From Salipiger marinus (GTDB lineage Bacteria > Pseudomonadota > Alphaproteobacteria > Rhodobacterales > Rhodobacteraceae): a DNA stretch of 64,000 bases. Numbering within the stretch: the first letter of the stretch is position 1; each line of letters opens with the position of its first letter. The DNA lies in the NCBI RefSeq assembly GCF_900100085.1, contig NZ_FNEJ01000019.1, positions 43,156 through 107,155 of the forward strand. The letters are read 5' to 3'. Made by a program: the position numbers and the translations under genes. The notes beneath the pieces were generated by a model. The model was not told the origin of the DNA. It made no database searches and saw only the letters and a list, made by a program, of their open reading frames with translations. Shown piece after piece: positions 54,812 through 63,998 of this stretch.

Positions 54812-56098
54812 ATGGCGGACGGGACCTTCATTCCGGGTCTCGTTCCGCCGCAAGACCGGCTGCGGGATTTTACCCTGTTCCGCAGGCTGGAGCGGTTCCG
54901 CCCGTCGGAACTGCTGGTCAGCGGGCTGATGCTGGGCAGCGTCGTGGCGCTGCTGGCGGTGCATTACGGCCAGCAGCTGATGATCTACTGGTATGGCCTG
55001 TTTCTGGTGACCCGCAGCCTGCATTTTCTGGCGGTGGAGACGCTGCCGGACCGGGGTCCGCCCCGGCTGCTGGTCCTGCCCATGGCGACCATGGTGCTGT
55101 CTGGGCTGATCTACATGGCGGGGGGGCTGCTGCTCTGGGTGCAGGCCACGCCCGCGCTGCACAGCTTTTCGCTGGGCCTGCTGTTTGTCTCCGTGCTCAA
55201 CACCCTGTCGATCCGGTCGCATCTGCGGCTGCTGCTGCGGGTGGATCTGGGGCTGATCGCCACCGGCTGCACCGCGCGGGTGGGCTGGCTGTGGCTGACC
55301 GATCCGGGCAGTCTGGACACGCTGGGCCTGACGCTGATGATCGGCTTCGGCTTTCTGTACTTCGTCAAGGTCGCGATGGACGTCACCCGCCTGCGCGAGG
55401 TGCTGGACGCGCGGGCAGAGCAGGCGCTGCAATCGGCGCGCCGCCGCGCCTTCGAACAGCTCACCGGTGGCGTGGCGCATGATTTCAACAACCTGCTGAC
55501 CGCCGTTCTGGGCAATATGGAACTGGCGCGCCTGACCGAAGGCAAGGACGAGCGCGAGGAACTGATGGAGGCCGCCGAACAGGCGGCGCGGCACGGCGCC
55601 GAACTGACCGGGCGGCTTCTGACCCTGTCCAGCCGCGCGCGGCTGCAGCCTGCCCGGGTCACCCCCGCAGAGGTGGCGCGGCAGCTCGCGGATCTGGCGG
55701 GGCCGCTGCTGCATCCGACCCACCGGCTGCGCTGCGATCTGCCGCGCGGCCTGCCGCCGGTGCAGGCCGATCCGTCCAAGCTGACCGCCGCGCTGATGGA
55801 ACTGGTGCGCAACGCCCGCGACGCGCTGCCCTGCGGCGGAGAGATCACGCTGCGGGCGCAGGCGGGCCGTGGCGAGGTGACGTTCGAGATCGGCGATGGC
55901 GGCAGCGGCATCCGGTCCGAGGTGCTGCCCTTGGTGCTGGAGCCCTATTTCACCACCAAGCCGGTGGGGCAGGGATCCGGGCTGGGGCTGGCCATGGTGC
56001 GCGGCTTTGCCGAACAGTCGGGGGGCCGGATCGAACTGTCCTCGACCCTTGGCAAGGGCACGCGGGTGCGGCTGATCCTGCCCGAGGCGCCGTCCTGA
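54812..56098 (+). CDS. Sensor histidine kinase
   Basis: 428 residues. Five or six N-terminal membrane helices (about 35-190) with little periplasmic loop, then the phosphoacceptor His223 in LTGGVAHDFNNLLT and an ATP-binding domain with N box ELVRNARDAL, GDGGSGI, the F box EPYFTTKPVGQGSGLGLAMV. The HDFNN form is typical of kinases related to hybrid types. No response regulator lies next to it, so it is an orphan here. The short gap after ispG suggests co-transcription. Confidence 0.9.
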   Translation: MADGTFIPGLVPPQDRLRDFTLFRRLERFRPSELLVSGLMLGSVVALLAVHYGQQLMIYWYGLFLVTRSLHFLAVETLPDRGPPRLLVLPMATMVLSGLIYMAGGLLLWVQATPALHSFSLGLLFVSVLNTLSIRSHLRLLLRVDLGLIATGCTARVGWLWLTDPGSLDTLGLTLMIGFGFLYFVKVAMDVTRLREVLDARAEQALQSARRRAFEQLTGGVAHDFNNLLTAVLGNMELARLTEGKDEREELMEAAEQAARHGAELTGRLLTLSSRARLQPARVTPAEVARQLADLAGPLLHPTHRLRCDLPRGLPPVQADPSKLTAALMELVRNARDALPCGGEITLRAQAGRGEVTFEIGDGGSGIRSEVLPLVLEPYFTTKPVGQGSGLGLAMVRGFAEQSGGRIELSSTLGKGTRVRLILPEAPS

Positions 56099-56129
56099 CC
56101 CAAAGCCGGGCCGGGACGGCGCGGGCGCC

Positions 56130-56903
56130 TCAGCCCGCGTCGCGCTGATCCTCGACGATCTGGCGCATGCCCTGCAGCGGCACATAACCGCGCAGCATCT
56201 GGTCGCCGATCACGAAGCTGGGCGTGCCGTTGATCTGCAGCTGTTCGGCCAGCGCGCGGGTTTCGCGGATGCGGCGCTCCACCTCCGGATCGCTCATCCG
56301 GGCAAGGATCGCATCCGCGTCCAGCCCCAGCGTCTCGGCCAGCCGCCGCAGCACCGGCTCGGTCGGATCCTGCTCCAGCACCATCAGGGCGTCATGCACC
56401 TGCTTGTAGGCGTCACCGCCCGCCTCCAACTGCGTGGCGATGGCAAAGCGCGACGAGGCAACCGAGCCTTCGCCAAGGATCGGGAATTCCTTCAGCACGA
56501 AGCGGATGTTGCCGTCGCTGGCGATCAGTTCCTCCACCTCGGGAAAGGCGCGGCGGCAGTAACCGCAGCGGTAGTCGGAAAACTCCACCACGGTGATGTC
56601 GCCTTCGGGATTGCCGCCCACGAAGGAATAGCCGTCATCCATCAGCGCGTCGCGATGCGCGGCCACCAGATCGCTGTCGGCGGCGCTTTGCTGGTCGGCC
56701 TGCCGGGCCTCCAGCGCGGCCACCGCCTCCATGATGACCTCGGGGTTGTCCAGCAGATAGGCGCGGATTTCGGCGCCAAAGGCCTCGCGCTGCGCGGGGG
56801 TCATGCTGGCGGGATCGAACTCCTGCGCCTGAGCTGTCGGGGCGGCAAGACCTGCCGCAAGGATCAGCGCGGCTGTGGCGGGGCGGGCAAGGCGAAAGGG
56901 CAT
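56130..56903 (-). CDS. DsbA-family thiol oxidoreductase (Com1-like)
   Basis: 257 residues. Signal peptide (ARPATAALILAAGLAAPTAQA, cleavage near residue 27), a helical N-terminal extension, then a thioredoxin fold with the active site Cys113-Gly-Tyr-Cys116 and the cis-Pro in NGTPSFVIG. Works in the periplasm on disulfides. Start ATG 56903 has GGAGA upstream. Only 35 bp after the M48 protease on the same strand, so the two form an envelope-quality operon. Confidence 0.92.
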   Translation of the reverse strand: MPFRLARPATAALILAAGLAAPTAQAQEFDPASMTPAQREAFGAEIRAYLLDNPEVIMEAVAALEARQADQQSAADSDLVAAHRDALMDDGYSFVGGNPEGDITVVEFSDYRCGYCRRAFPEVEELIASDGNIRFVLKEFPILGEGSVASSRFAIATQLEAGGDAYKQVHDALMVLEQDPTEPVLRRLAETLGLDADAILARMSDPEVERRIRETRALAEQLQINGTPSFVIGDQMLRGYVPLQGMRQIVEDQRDAG

Positions 56904-56938
56904 CGTGTCTCCGTCGGTCAGGGCCCGGATCGGGCGCA

Positions 56939-58279
56939 TCAGCGTTTCTTTTTGGCGCGATCCGCCTCGTCTAGCACATCCTGCGCGCGCCGCCACGGGG
57001 CAGAGCCGCGCGGCAAAAGGTCCAGCGCGCGGCGGGCATGGATGGCGGCATCGCTCAGCTTGCCCTCCAGCGCATATCGCTGCGCCGTGGCCTCTGAGGC
57101 CATGCCGGGATTGCCGGTCTTGGCATAGGCGGTGGCCAGATCGCGCAGGATGCGCGCATCGGCAAAATCGCGGCCCCGCGCGGTTTCCAGCGTCTGCACG
57201 GCGGCGGCGGCATTGCCGCTGGCCAGCTGGGCGCGGCCCAGCCCGCTGAGGATCTGCGCGTTGCGCGGCGCAAGGCGGCTCGCCTCGGTCGCCACGCGGG
57301 CAGCATCGGCGGCGCGGCGCGATTCCAGCAGGATCTGCGCCTTCAGGTCGCGGTAGAACGGATCGTTCGGGCGCTGTGCGATGGCGGCATCAATCGCCGA
57401 CAGCGCGCCGCCCAGATTGGCCTGCCGATGCTGCGCCACCGCCTCGCGCATATGCGCGATATCGGCGGCACCGCTGTCTCCCAGCCGCTGCAGCGTCCAG
57501 CCCGGTGCCCGCAGAAAGGCCGACAGCTTGCCCCGGCTGCGGTGGAACCAGTAATCCGCCGTAGCGTCATTGGCTTCGGGCGCGCGGGTCGCGGCCACCA
57601 GCCCCTCCAGCGTGCGGAAGCGGTCGCGGGTCAGCGGATGGGTCTGCATATAGGGATCCTGCCGCCCGACGCTCAGCGCCTCCTGCCCGCGAAAGATCTC
57701 CTGCACCTCGACGGCGCCGCGCGGATCGATCCCCGCCCGCACCAGCGTGCGGACCGAGGCGATGTCGGCAGAGCTTTCCTCGGCCCGGGTGTGGCTCAGG
57801 AAATTGCGCATCACGCTGGACTGCGTGCCGATCATCAGCCCCATCGCCGCCTCGCCGGAACCGGTGGCGCCGCCCGCCGCCGCTGCCAGCAGCGCGCCCA
57901 GCAGGGCCGCGTTCTGCGCCGCGCGCTGGTTGCCAAGCCGTCGGCTGATATGGCCGCCGGTGATATGCGCGGCCTCATGCGCGATCACCGCCTGCAGCTG
58001 CTTGGCATTGCCAAGCCGCATGATCAGCCCGGAATTGAGGAAGATATGGCTCGTATCGGCGACAAAGGCGTTCAGGCTGTCGTCGCGGATCACCAGAATG
58101 CGCACCTGCGACGGGCTCAGCCCTGCAGCGCTCAGAACCGGGGCCGCGATCTGCCCCAGCGCATGTTCCAGATCGGCGTCGCGCAGCAGCACCGCCGCGC
58201 GGGCGGGCAGGGCCGCCGCCAGCATCAGCAGAACCAGAGCGGCGCCAAGGAGGCGGCGTGTCACAGCGGGTGCCGGCAT
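56939..58279 (-). CDS. M48 metalloprotease with TPR tail (BepA-like)
   Basis: 446 residues. Signal peptide (GAALVLLMLAAALPARA), zinc motif His101-Glu-Ala-Ala-His105, downstream Glu167 in HTRAEESSADIAS, then TPR-like repeats (about 265-435). BepA relatives degrade or assist misassembled outer-membrane proteins such as LptD. Start ATG 58279. Followed by the DsbA-like gene. The fit with LptD disulfide maturation is suggestive but inferred. Confidence 0.92.
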   Translation of the reverse strand: MPAPAVTRRLLGAALVLLMLAAALPARAAVLLRDADLEHALGQIAAPVLSAAGLSPSQVRILVIRDDSLNAFVADTSHIFLNSGLIMRLGNAKQLQAVIAHEAAHITGGHISRRLGNQRAAQNAALLGALLAAAAGGATGSGEAAMGLMIGTQSSVMRNFLSHTRAEESSADIASVRTLVRAGIDPRGAVEVQEIFRGQEALSVGRQDPYMQTHPLTRDRFRTLEGLVAATRAPEANDATADYWFHRSRGKLSAFLRAPGWTLQRLGDSGAADIAHMREAVAQHRQANLGGALSAIDAAIAQRPNDPFYRDLKAQILLESRRAADAARVATEASRLAPRNAQILSGLGRAQLASGNAAAAVQTLETARGRDFADARILRDLATAYAKTGNPGMASEATAQRYALEGKLSDAAIHARRALDLLPRGSAPWRRAQDVLDEADRAKKKR

Positions 58280-58347
58280 TGACCCTCCCTTGGTTCGTCC
58301 GGTATCCGCGGCTCAGGCGGAAATCCGGGTCACCATGGGAGAGCGGA

Positions 58348-59493
58348 ATGCGAAACTCAAGCCGGGGGGCGGTTGATCCCTTCATTGTGATGGATGTGAT
58401 GGAAGCGGCCCGTGCCGCCGAAGCGTCGGGTCGGCACATCATCCATATGGAAGTGGGCCAGCCCTCGTCCCCTGCGCCCGCCGCCGCCCGTCAGGCGCTG
58501 GCAGAGGCGATGGAGCGCGAGTCGCTGGGCTATACCGTGGCGCTGGGTCTGCCCGCGCTGCGCGCCCGCATCGCGCGGCTTTACGCGGACTGGTATGGCG
58601 TCGATCTGGATCCGGCGCGCGTGGTGGTGACGCCCGGATCCTCGGGCGGGTTCATCCTTGCGTTTTCGGCGCTGTTCGATGCCGGGCAGCGGGTGGCGCT
58701 GGGGGCGCCGGGCTATCCGTCCTACCGCCAGATCCTCAAGGCGATGGATCTGACCCCGGTGGAAATCCAGACCACCGCCGCCAACCGCTATCAGCTGGTG
58801 CCCGAGGATCTGGCGGGGATCGACTATGACGGGGTGATGGTCGCCTCTCCGGCCAATCCCACCGGCACCATGCTGGGCCTGCCGGAACTGTCGGCGCTGG
58901 TGGGGGCGGCGCAGGGGCGCGGCGCGGCCTTCCTGTCGGACGAGATTTACCACGGCATCGATTATGACCACAAACCGGTGACGGCGCTGCAGGTCTCTGA
59001 CGATGTCTGCGTCATCAATTCCTTTTCCAAGTATTTCTCCATGACCGGCTGGCGGGTGGGCTGGCTGGTGGTGCCGGAGGCCCAGATCCGTCAGGTGGAA
59101 CGGCTGGCGCAGAACCTGTTCATCTGCGCCTCCAATGCCAGTCAGGTGGCGGCGCTGGCGGCGCTTGACGCCCCCGAGGAGTTGAACGCGAACCTTGCCG
59201 TCTATGCCCGCAACCGCGCGCTCATGCTGGAACGGCTGCCGCAGGCCGGCTTCGACCGCATCGCGCCCCCGGACGGCGCCTTCTACATCTATGCCGATGT
59301 CAGCCATCTGACACAGGACAGCCGGGCCTTCGCGGCAGAGATCCTCGAACAGGCCGGGGTGGCGGTGACGCCGGGTCTGGATTTCGACCCCGTGCGCGGC
59401 GCGGGCACGCTGCGCTTTTCCTATGCGCGCGGCACGGCGGAAATCGAGGAAGGTCTGGACCGGCTGCGCCGCTTCATGGAAACGCGCGGCTGA
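58348..59493 (+). CDS. Class I/II PLP-dependent aminotransferase
   Basis: 381 residues. Fold-type I: HMEVGQPSSPAP, LGYTVALGLPALRARIARLY, ASPANPTGTML, DEIYHGIDY and the PLP Lys in NSFSKYFSMTGWRVGW. It resembles aspartate/aromatic-type aminotransferases such as AatB; the amino donor cannot be told. Start ATG 58348 (MRNSSRGAVDPF) has GGGAGAG upstream. Divergent from the M48 protease gene across 68 bp. Confidence 0.92.
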   Translation: MRNSSRGAVDPFIVMDVMEAARAAEASGRHIIHMEVGQPSSPAPAAARQALAEAMERESLGYTVALGLPALRARIARLYADWYGVDLDPARVVVTPGSSGGFILAFSALFDAGQRVALGAPGYPSYRQILKAMDLTPVEIQTTAANRYQLVPEDLAGIDYDGVMVASPANPTGTMLGLPELSALVGAAQGRGAAFLSDEIYHGIDYDHKPVTALQVSDDVCVINSFSKYFSMTGWRVGWLVVPEAQIRQVERLAQNLFICASNASQVAALAALDAPEELNANLAVYARNRALMLERLPQAGFDRIAPPDGAFYIYADVSHLTQDSRAFAAEILEQAGVAVTPGLDFDPVRGAGTLRFSYARGTAEIEEGLDRLRRFMETRG

Positions 59494-59558
59494 GGATGCG
59501 AATCTGTGGCGCCGCTGCTAGGCTAAGTCGTCAGAGCAGAACAACAGGCGGTGGCAGG

Positions 59559-60770
59559 ATGATCCGGATCGTGGCGGCGCTGCTGGTCTGCCTTGCGCTG
59601 GCCCCGATGGCGGGCGCGCAGCAGATGGGCGGACAGGCGCAGTTTGTGGCCGGAGAGGTCCGGGACCGTTTCATGGGGCGGGGCACCGATCTGACCCTGA
59701 CGCTGAGTCAGGGTGTGCCTTGGCGCGCCTTCACCCTGACCGATCCGCCCCGGCTGGTGGTGGATTTCCGCGAGGTGGACTGGACCGGGGCCGATGCCGA
59801 CGCCATGGACCGGTCAGACGCGGTGACGGCGCTGCGCATGGGGCCGTTCCGCGAGGGCTGGTCGCGGCTGGTGGCCGAGCTGGACGGGCCGATGGTGCTG
59901 GACCGCGCGGGCATGCGCGTCACCGAAAGCACCGGCAGCGCCGCGCTGGAGGTGGCGCTGAGCCCCGCGAGCCTGACCGACATGGCGGCCCGGTCGGGGG
60001 CGCTGCGCGATCCGGCATGGGATCTGCCCGCGCCCGCCGCCGTGGCGCCGCCCCGGCGCGATCCGGCGGCACCGCTGCGGGTGGTGCTGGATCCGGGCCA
60101 TGGCGGCATTGATCCCGGCGCCGAACGCGCGGGCCATACCGAAGCGGCGCTGATGCTGGCCTTTGCGCGCGATCTGCGCGACATGCTGCGCCGCGCGGGC
60201 TTTGACGCGGTGCTGACGCGCGAGGAAGATGTCTTTGTCTCGCTGGAAGCGCGGGTGGCCATGGCGCATCAGATGCGCGCCGACCTGTTCCTGTCGCTGC
60301 ACGCCGATGCCATCGAGGAAGGTGTCGCCCATGGCGCCACGGTCTACACGCTGGCAGAGGATGCGTCGGACGCGGCCTCGGCGGCGCTGGCCGAACGGCA
60401 TGACCGCGACGATCTGCTGGCGGGGCTTGACCTGTCGGGATCCGATGACCGGGTGGCGAATGTGCTGATGGATCTGGCGCGGCTCGACAATGCGCCGCGC
60501 AGCCTTGCGCTGGCGCAGCATCTGGTCGCGGGAATCCGCGGCGCGGTGGGGCAGGTCCACAAGCGCCCGCTGCGGCAGGCGGGATTTTCGGTGCTGAAGG
60601 CCGCCGACATCCCCTCGGTGCTGGTGGAGGTGGGGTTCCTGTCCACCGAAGAGGATCTGCGCAATCTGCAGGATCCGGCATGGCGTGCCCGCATGGCGGC
60701 GGGCCTGCGCGACGGCATCGCCGCATGGGCGGTGGAGGATGCGGCGCTGGCCCGGCTGCGCCGGCAGTAA
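59559..60770 (+). CDS. N-acetylmuramoyl-L-alanine amidase (AmiC type)
   Basis: 403 residues. Signal peptide (IVAALLVCLALAPMAGA), AMIN domain (about 30-140, LTLTLSQGVPWRAFTLTDPPRLVVDF) that targets the septum, then an Amidase_3 domain with zinc ligands His181 (LDPGHGG), Glu195 and His248 (SLHADA) and the catalytic Glu in VEVGFLS. Cleaves stem peptides during daughter-cell separation. Followed by PBP1A, so wall cutting and synthesis are neighbours. Confidence 0.94.
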   Translation: MIRIVAALLVCLALAPMAGAQQMGGQAQFVAGEVRDRFMGRGTDLTLTLSQGVPWRAFTLTDPPRLVVDFREVDWTGADADAMDRSDAVTALRMGPFREGWSRLVAELDGPMVLDRAGMRVTESTGSAALEVALSPASLTDMAARSGALRDPAWDLPAPAAVAPPRRDPAAPLRVVLDPGHGGIDPGAERAGHTEAALMLAFARDLRDMLRRAGFDAVLTREEDVFVSLEARVAMAHQMRADLFLSLHADAIEEGVAHGATVYTLAEDASDAASAALAERHDRDDLLAGLDLSGSDDRVANVLMDLARLDNAPRSLALAQHLVAGIRGAVGQVHKRPLRQAGFSVLKAADIPSVLVEVGFLSTEEDLRNLQDPAWRARMAAGLRDGIAAWAVEDAALARLRRQ

Positions 60771-60853
60771 GGCCGCGCAGGTTGTGAGGCCTGCGCCCGA
60801 CGAGGCGACCCGGTCACCGGCGGCGCCTTGCCGGGGTCACGCGCCCTTGTGTT

Positions 60854-60880
60854 TTGACGCAGGCCCCGCTGCGGTATAAG
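60854..60880 (+). promoter_or_regulatory. Promoter of the PBP1A gene
   Basis: TTGACG (60854-60859), 15 bp, TATAAG (60875-60880). It lies 30 bp before the GTG start, so the leader is short; AAAGGGG serves as ribosome site. Confidence 0.6.
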
Positions 60881-60909
60881 GGGAGCGGCAATCCAAAGGG
60901 GCATCGCGC

Positions 60910-63447
60910 GTGATCAGGTTCATTCTGTCGATATTCGGAGCCATCTTCAGCGTTCTCACGCTGGGGGCCATGATGATTGCGCTGTCCATGGGCGCGATCT
61001 TCTGGGTCTATGGCCGAGACCTGCCCAGCCATGAAAGCCTTGCGCAATATACGCCGCCGACCATCTCCCGCATCTATTCGCAGGAGGGGCAGGTGATCGA
61101 CGAATTTGCGCAGGAACGCCGCCTGTTCACCCCCGCCGACCAGATCCCCGACATGGTCAAGCAGGCCTTCATTTCGGCGGAAGACAAGAATTTCTATCAG
61201 CATCAGGGCTATGACCTGCGCGGCATCGGGGCTGCGGCGGTTGATGCGGTCAAGTCGCGGGGCCGCGACGTGCGCGGCGCCTCGACCATCACCCAGCAGG
61301 TGATGAAGAACTTCCTGCTGTCGGGCGACCGTCAGGCCGAGCGCAAGATCAAGGAGATCATCCTTGCCGCCCGGCTGGAGGAAACGCTGAGCAAGGAGAA
61401 GATCCTTGAGCTTTACCTCAACGAGATCTTCCTCGGGCAGAACTCCTATGGCGTGACCGCCGCCGCCCAGACCTATTTCAACAAGTCGCTGATGGAACTG
61501 GCCCCGCATGAGGCGGCCTTCCTTGCCTCGCTGCCCAAGGCGCCGTCGGATTACCACCCGGTGCGGCAGAAGGAACGCGTGCTGGCGCGGCGCAACTACG
61601 TGCTGCGCGAGATGCTGGAAAACGGCTATATCGACGAGCCCACCTACGAGACCGAAGTGGTGCAGCCGCTGAAATCGGTGCAGAACGGCGATTACGATCC
61701 CTACCAGAAGGCGCTGCCGCCGCGCGACTATTTCACCGACGAGATCCGCCGCCAGCTGACGCAGGATTTTGGCGAGGGCGAGTTTTTCTCGGGCGGCCTG
61801 TCGGTGCGCGCGACGCTGGATCCCGAAATGCAGGTGGAAGCGGCGCGCAGCCTGCGGCTGGCGCTGGAAGACTATGACCGCAGCCGGGGCCGCTGGACCG
61901 GCACCGGGATCACCATCCCCGAGGACCGGCTGGGATCGGAGGCGGACTGGCGCGCGGCGCTGTCCGAGGCGGCGGTGGCCCGCGACGTGGATCTGCGCGG
62001 CGTCTGGCGCCCGGCGGTGGTGCTGGAGGTGGGCGACCAGCAGATGCGGCTTGGCATCGAGGGCGTGGAGGCGACCGAGGCCAAGCCCTCGGTGGTGCCG
62101 CGCAACGACATCGCGTGGATGCGCGGCAGCTTCGTCGACAATTTCGAACGCGGCGACGTGGTGCATGTGCGCGAGATGACCGAGGACGGTTCGGGGGCCT
62201 TCCTGCGCTGGTCGCTGCGGCAGGTGCCGGAGGTGCAGGGCGCCTTCATGGCGATGGACGTCAATACCGGCCGGGTCATCGCGATGCAGGGCGGGTTCAG
62301 CTATCAGGATTCGGTGTTCAACCGGGCCACGCAGGCGCTGCGCCAGCCGGGCTCGTCCTTCAAGCCCTTCGTCTATGCGGCGGCGCTGGATTCGGGCTAT
62401 GCGCCCTCCGCCATCATCATCGACGCGCCGATCGAGATCGACACGCCGCAGGGCGTGTGGCGCCCGCAGAACTCCTCCAACCAGTATTACGGCCCGACGC
62501 CGCTGCGCACCGGGATCGAACAGTCGCGCAACCTGATGACCATCCGTCTGGCGCAGGAAGTGGGCATGGACACGGTCGGGCGTTATGCCGAACGCTTCGG
62601 GGTCTATGACCATATGGGCCGGGTGCTGGCCAATGCGCTGGGGGCGGACGAGACCACGCTTTACAAGATGATCTCTGCCTATGCGATGTTCGCCAATGGC
62701 GGCGAACGGGTGGAGCCGACGCTGGTGGACCGCGTGCAGGACCGCTATGGCCGCACCGTCTACAACCACGAGGCGGAGCGCGGCAATGAACGGGTCTGCG
62801 TGGACTGCGCCGATCCTAACCTGCCGCCGGGCAAGGGCCCGACCATCCGCAACAACCGCGACCGCATCATGGACGGGGTGACCGCCTATCAGCTGACCTC
62901 GATGATGCAGGGCGTGGTGCAGCGCGGCACGGCGGCAAGCGTCATCGATCTGCCGGTGCCCACGGCGGGCAAGACCGGCACCACCAACGACGCCAAGGAC
63001 GTGTGGTTCATCGGCTTCACCTCCAACATCGTGGCGGGCTGCTATATCGGCTTCGACCAGCCGCGCAGTCTGGGCGAACATGCCTATGGCGGCACCATGT
63101 GCGGCCCGGTCTTCCAGCGCTTCATGACCAAGGCCGTGGAGAAATACGGCGGCACCGATTTCAAGGTGCCCGAGGCCTGCGAGTTCATCAACATCGACCG
63201 CTTCACCGGCGCCCGTCTGGGCGAAGGCGCTTCGGGGGCGAATGTGGTGGCCGAATGCTTCCGTCGCGGTCAAGAGCCGATGTTCGGCGTGCAGCTTGAC
63301 GGGGGCTGGGCGATGTCGGGCAATTTCGACCTGATCCAGCCCGATGGCACCACCCGCTCGCGAGAGGTCACCACCTCCACCGGGCGCAAGGCGGTGGTGG
63401 GCCCGAAGGCCAGCTTCGGCACGCTGAGCTCGGGCGGGCTGTACTGA
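60910..63447 (+). CDS. mrcA: Penicillin-binding protein 1A
   Basis: Bifunctional wall synthase at the inner membrane. 845 residues: membrane helix (about 5-35), glycosyltransferase domain with Glu91 in ISAEDKNFYQHQG and GASTITQQVMKNF, an OB-like insert (about 320-440), then the transpeptidase with Ser482-SFK485, SRN-type motif SRNLMT and Lys688-Thr-Gly (KTGTTNDAKD). Start GTG 60910. Repeat copy 9 follows the stop. Confidence 0.96.
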   Translation: MIRFILSIFGAIFSVLTLGAMMIALSMGAIFWVYGRDLPSHESLAQYTPPTISRIYSQEGQVIDEFAQERRLFTPADQIPDMVKQAFISAEDKNFYQHQGYDLRGIGAAAVDAVKSRGRDVRGASTITQQVMKNFLLSGDRQAERKIKEIILAARLEETLSKEKILELYLNEIFLGQNSYGVTAAAQTYFNKSLMELAPHEAAFLASLPKAPSDYHPVRQKERVLARRNYVLREMLENGYIDEPTYETEVVQPLKSVQNGDYDPYQKALPPRDYFTDEIRRQLTQDFGEGEFFSGGLSVRATLDPEMQVEAARSLRLALEDYDRSRGRWTGTGITIPEDRLGSEADWRAALSEAAVARDVDLRGVWRPAVVLEVGDQQMRLGIEGVEATEAKPSVVPRNDIAWMRGSFVDNFERGDVVHVREMTEDGSGAFLRWSLRQVPEVQGAFMAMDVNTGRVIAMQGGFSYQDSVFNRATQALRQPGSSFKPFVYAAALDSGYAPSAIIIDAPIEIDTPQGVWRPQNSSNQYYGPTPLRTGIEQSRNLMTIRLAQEVGMDTVGRYAERFGVYDHMGRVLANALGADETTLYKMISAYAMFANGGERVEPTLVDRVQDRYGRTVYNHEAERGNERVCVDCADPNLPPGKGPTIRNNRDRIMDGVTAYQLTSMMQGVVQRGTAASVIDLPVPTAGKTGTTNDAKDVWFIGFTSNIVAGCYIGFDQPRSLGEHAYGGTMCGPVFQRFMTKAVEKYGGTDFKVPEACEFINIDRFTGARLGEGASGANVVAECFRRGQEPMFGVQLDGGWAMSGNFDLIQPDGTTRSREVTTSTGRKAVVGPKASFGTLSSGGLY

Positions 63448-63475
63448 GCCCCGAGCCGCGCTCTTTGGAGGGGTT

Positions 63476-63543
63476 GCTGGGGGGCGCTGCCCCCCGCCTG
63501 CCTGCGGCAGGCTCCCCCCGGGATATTTCCACCAAGAAGAAGG
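63476..63543 (+). repeat. Dispersed GGGATATTT element, copy 9
   Basis: GGGGGGCGCTGCCCCCC hairpin, stem GCCTGCC/GGCAGGC with loop TGC, CCCCCCGGGATATTTCC and AAGAAGAAG. It lies between the PBP1A stop and the tRNA gene. Confidence 0.82.
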
Positions 63544-63630
63544 GCGGGCGGCGCCTTCTGCGAAAGCCGGGGGGCCGAGGCGATTTGCGATTGCAGCCCG
63601 CCGCGCTTTGCCCTAAGAGGACGCGCACCG

Positions 63631-63707
<77 letters not shown>

Positions 63708-63713
63708 CTTCCC

Positions 63714-63998
63714 CTAACGGCCCTTGATTTCCTTGGATAATTCGACCGAGTTGGAACTTGGATCGGACCGAGTTGGAACTTCTGTTCCGGAAACGATCTT
63801 TCGCAGGTCTGCCGAGCGGCTGTATCTGGTGGCCTCCGCCTCGGTCTCGTGACCCAAGATCGCCATGCGCTGTTCGTTGGTTGCGCCGTTTTCCTTGAAG
63901 ATCGCGGCCCGGTGTTTCCGGATCCCGTGCGCGCTCAGCTCGGCGAGCCCGGCGTCTGAGCAGGCGCGGCTGAACCATTGCGCCGCCGCCTTGTGGGA
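63714..63998 (-). CDS. Tyrosine recombinase/integrase, C-terminal part (runs off the window)
   Basis: 94 visible residues on the minus strand, open to the window edge and ended by TAG at 63714-63716. The catalytic C-terminus is clear: [13 protein letters not shown] gives the His-x-x-Arg box, AILGHET the second His, and [11 protein letters not shown] the nucleophilic Tyr59 of the visible part. The first Arg box lies outside. It converges on tRNA-Arg with a 6-bp gap, the standard position for a prophage or island integrase. No frameshift is seen in the visible part. Confidence 0.88.
   Translation of the reverse strand, partial: SHKAAAQWFSRACSDAGLAELSAHGIRKHRAAIFKENGATNEQRMAILGHETEAEATRYSRSADLRKIVSGTEVPTRSDPSSNSVELSKEIKGR
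63744..63781. repeat. 16-bp direct repeat near the attachment site
   Basis: GACCGAGTTGGAACTT at 63744-63759 and 63766-63781, 22 bp apart start to start, inside the 3' end of the integrase gene and 37 bp from the tRNA. Two helical turns of spacing suits recombinase arm-type sites, but the repeat may simply be a coding duplication. Confidence 0.6.

Noticed and set aside
60814..63273. 819-codon minus-strand frame opposite PBP1A
   Set aside because: Same cause. PBP1A motifs on the plus strand are complete.
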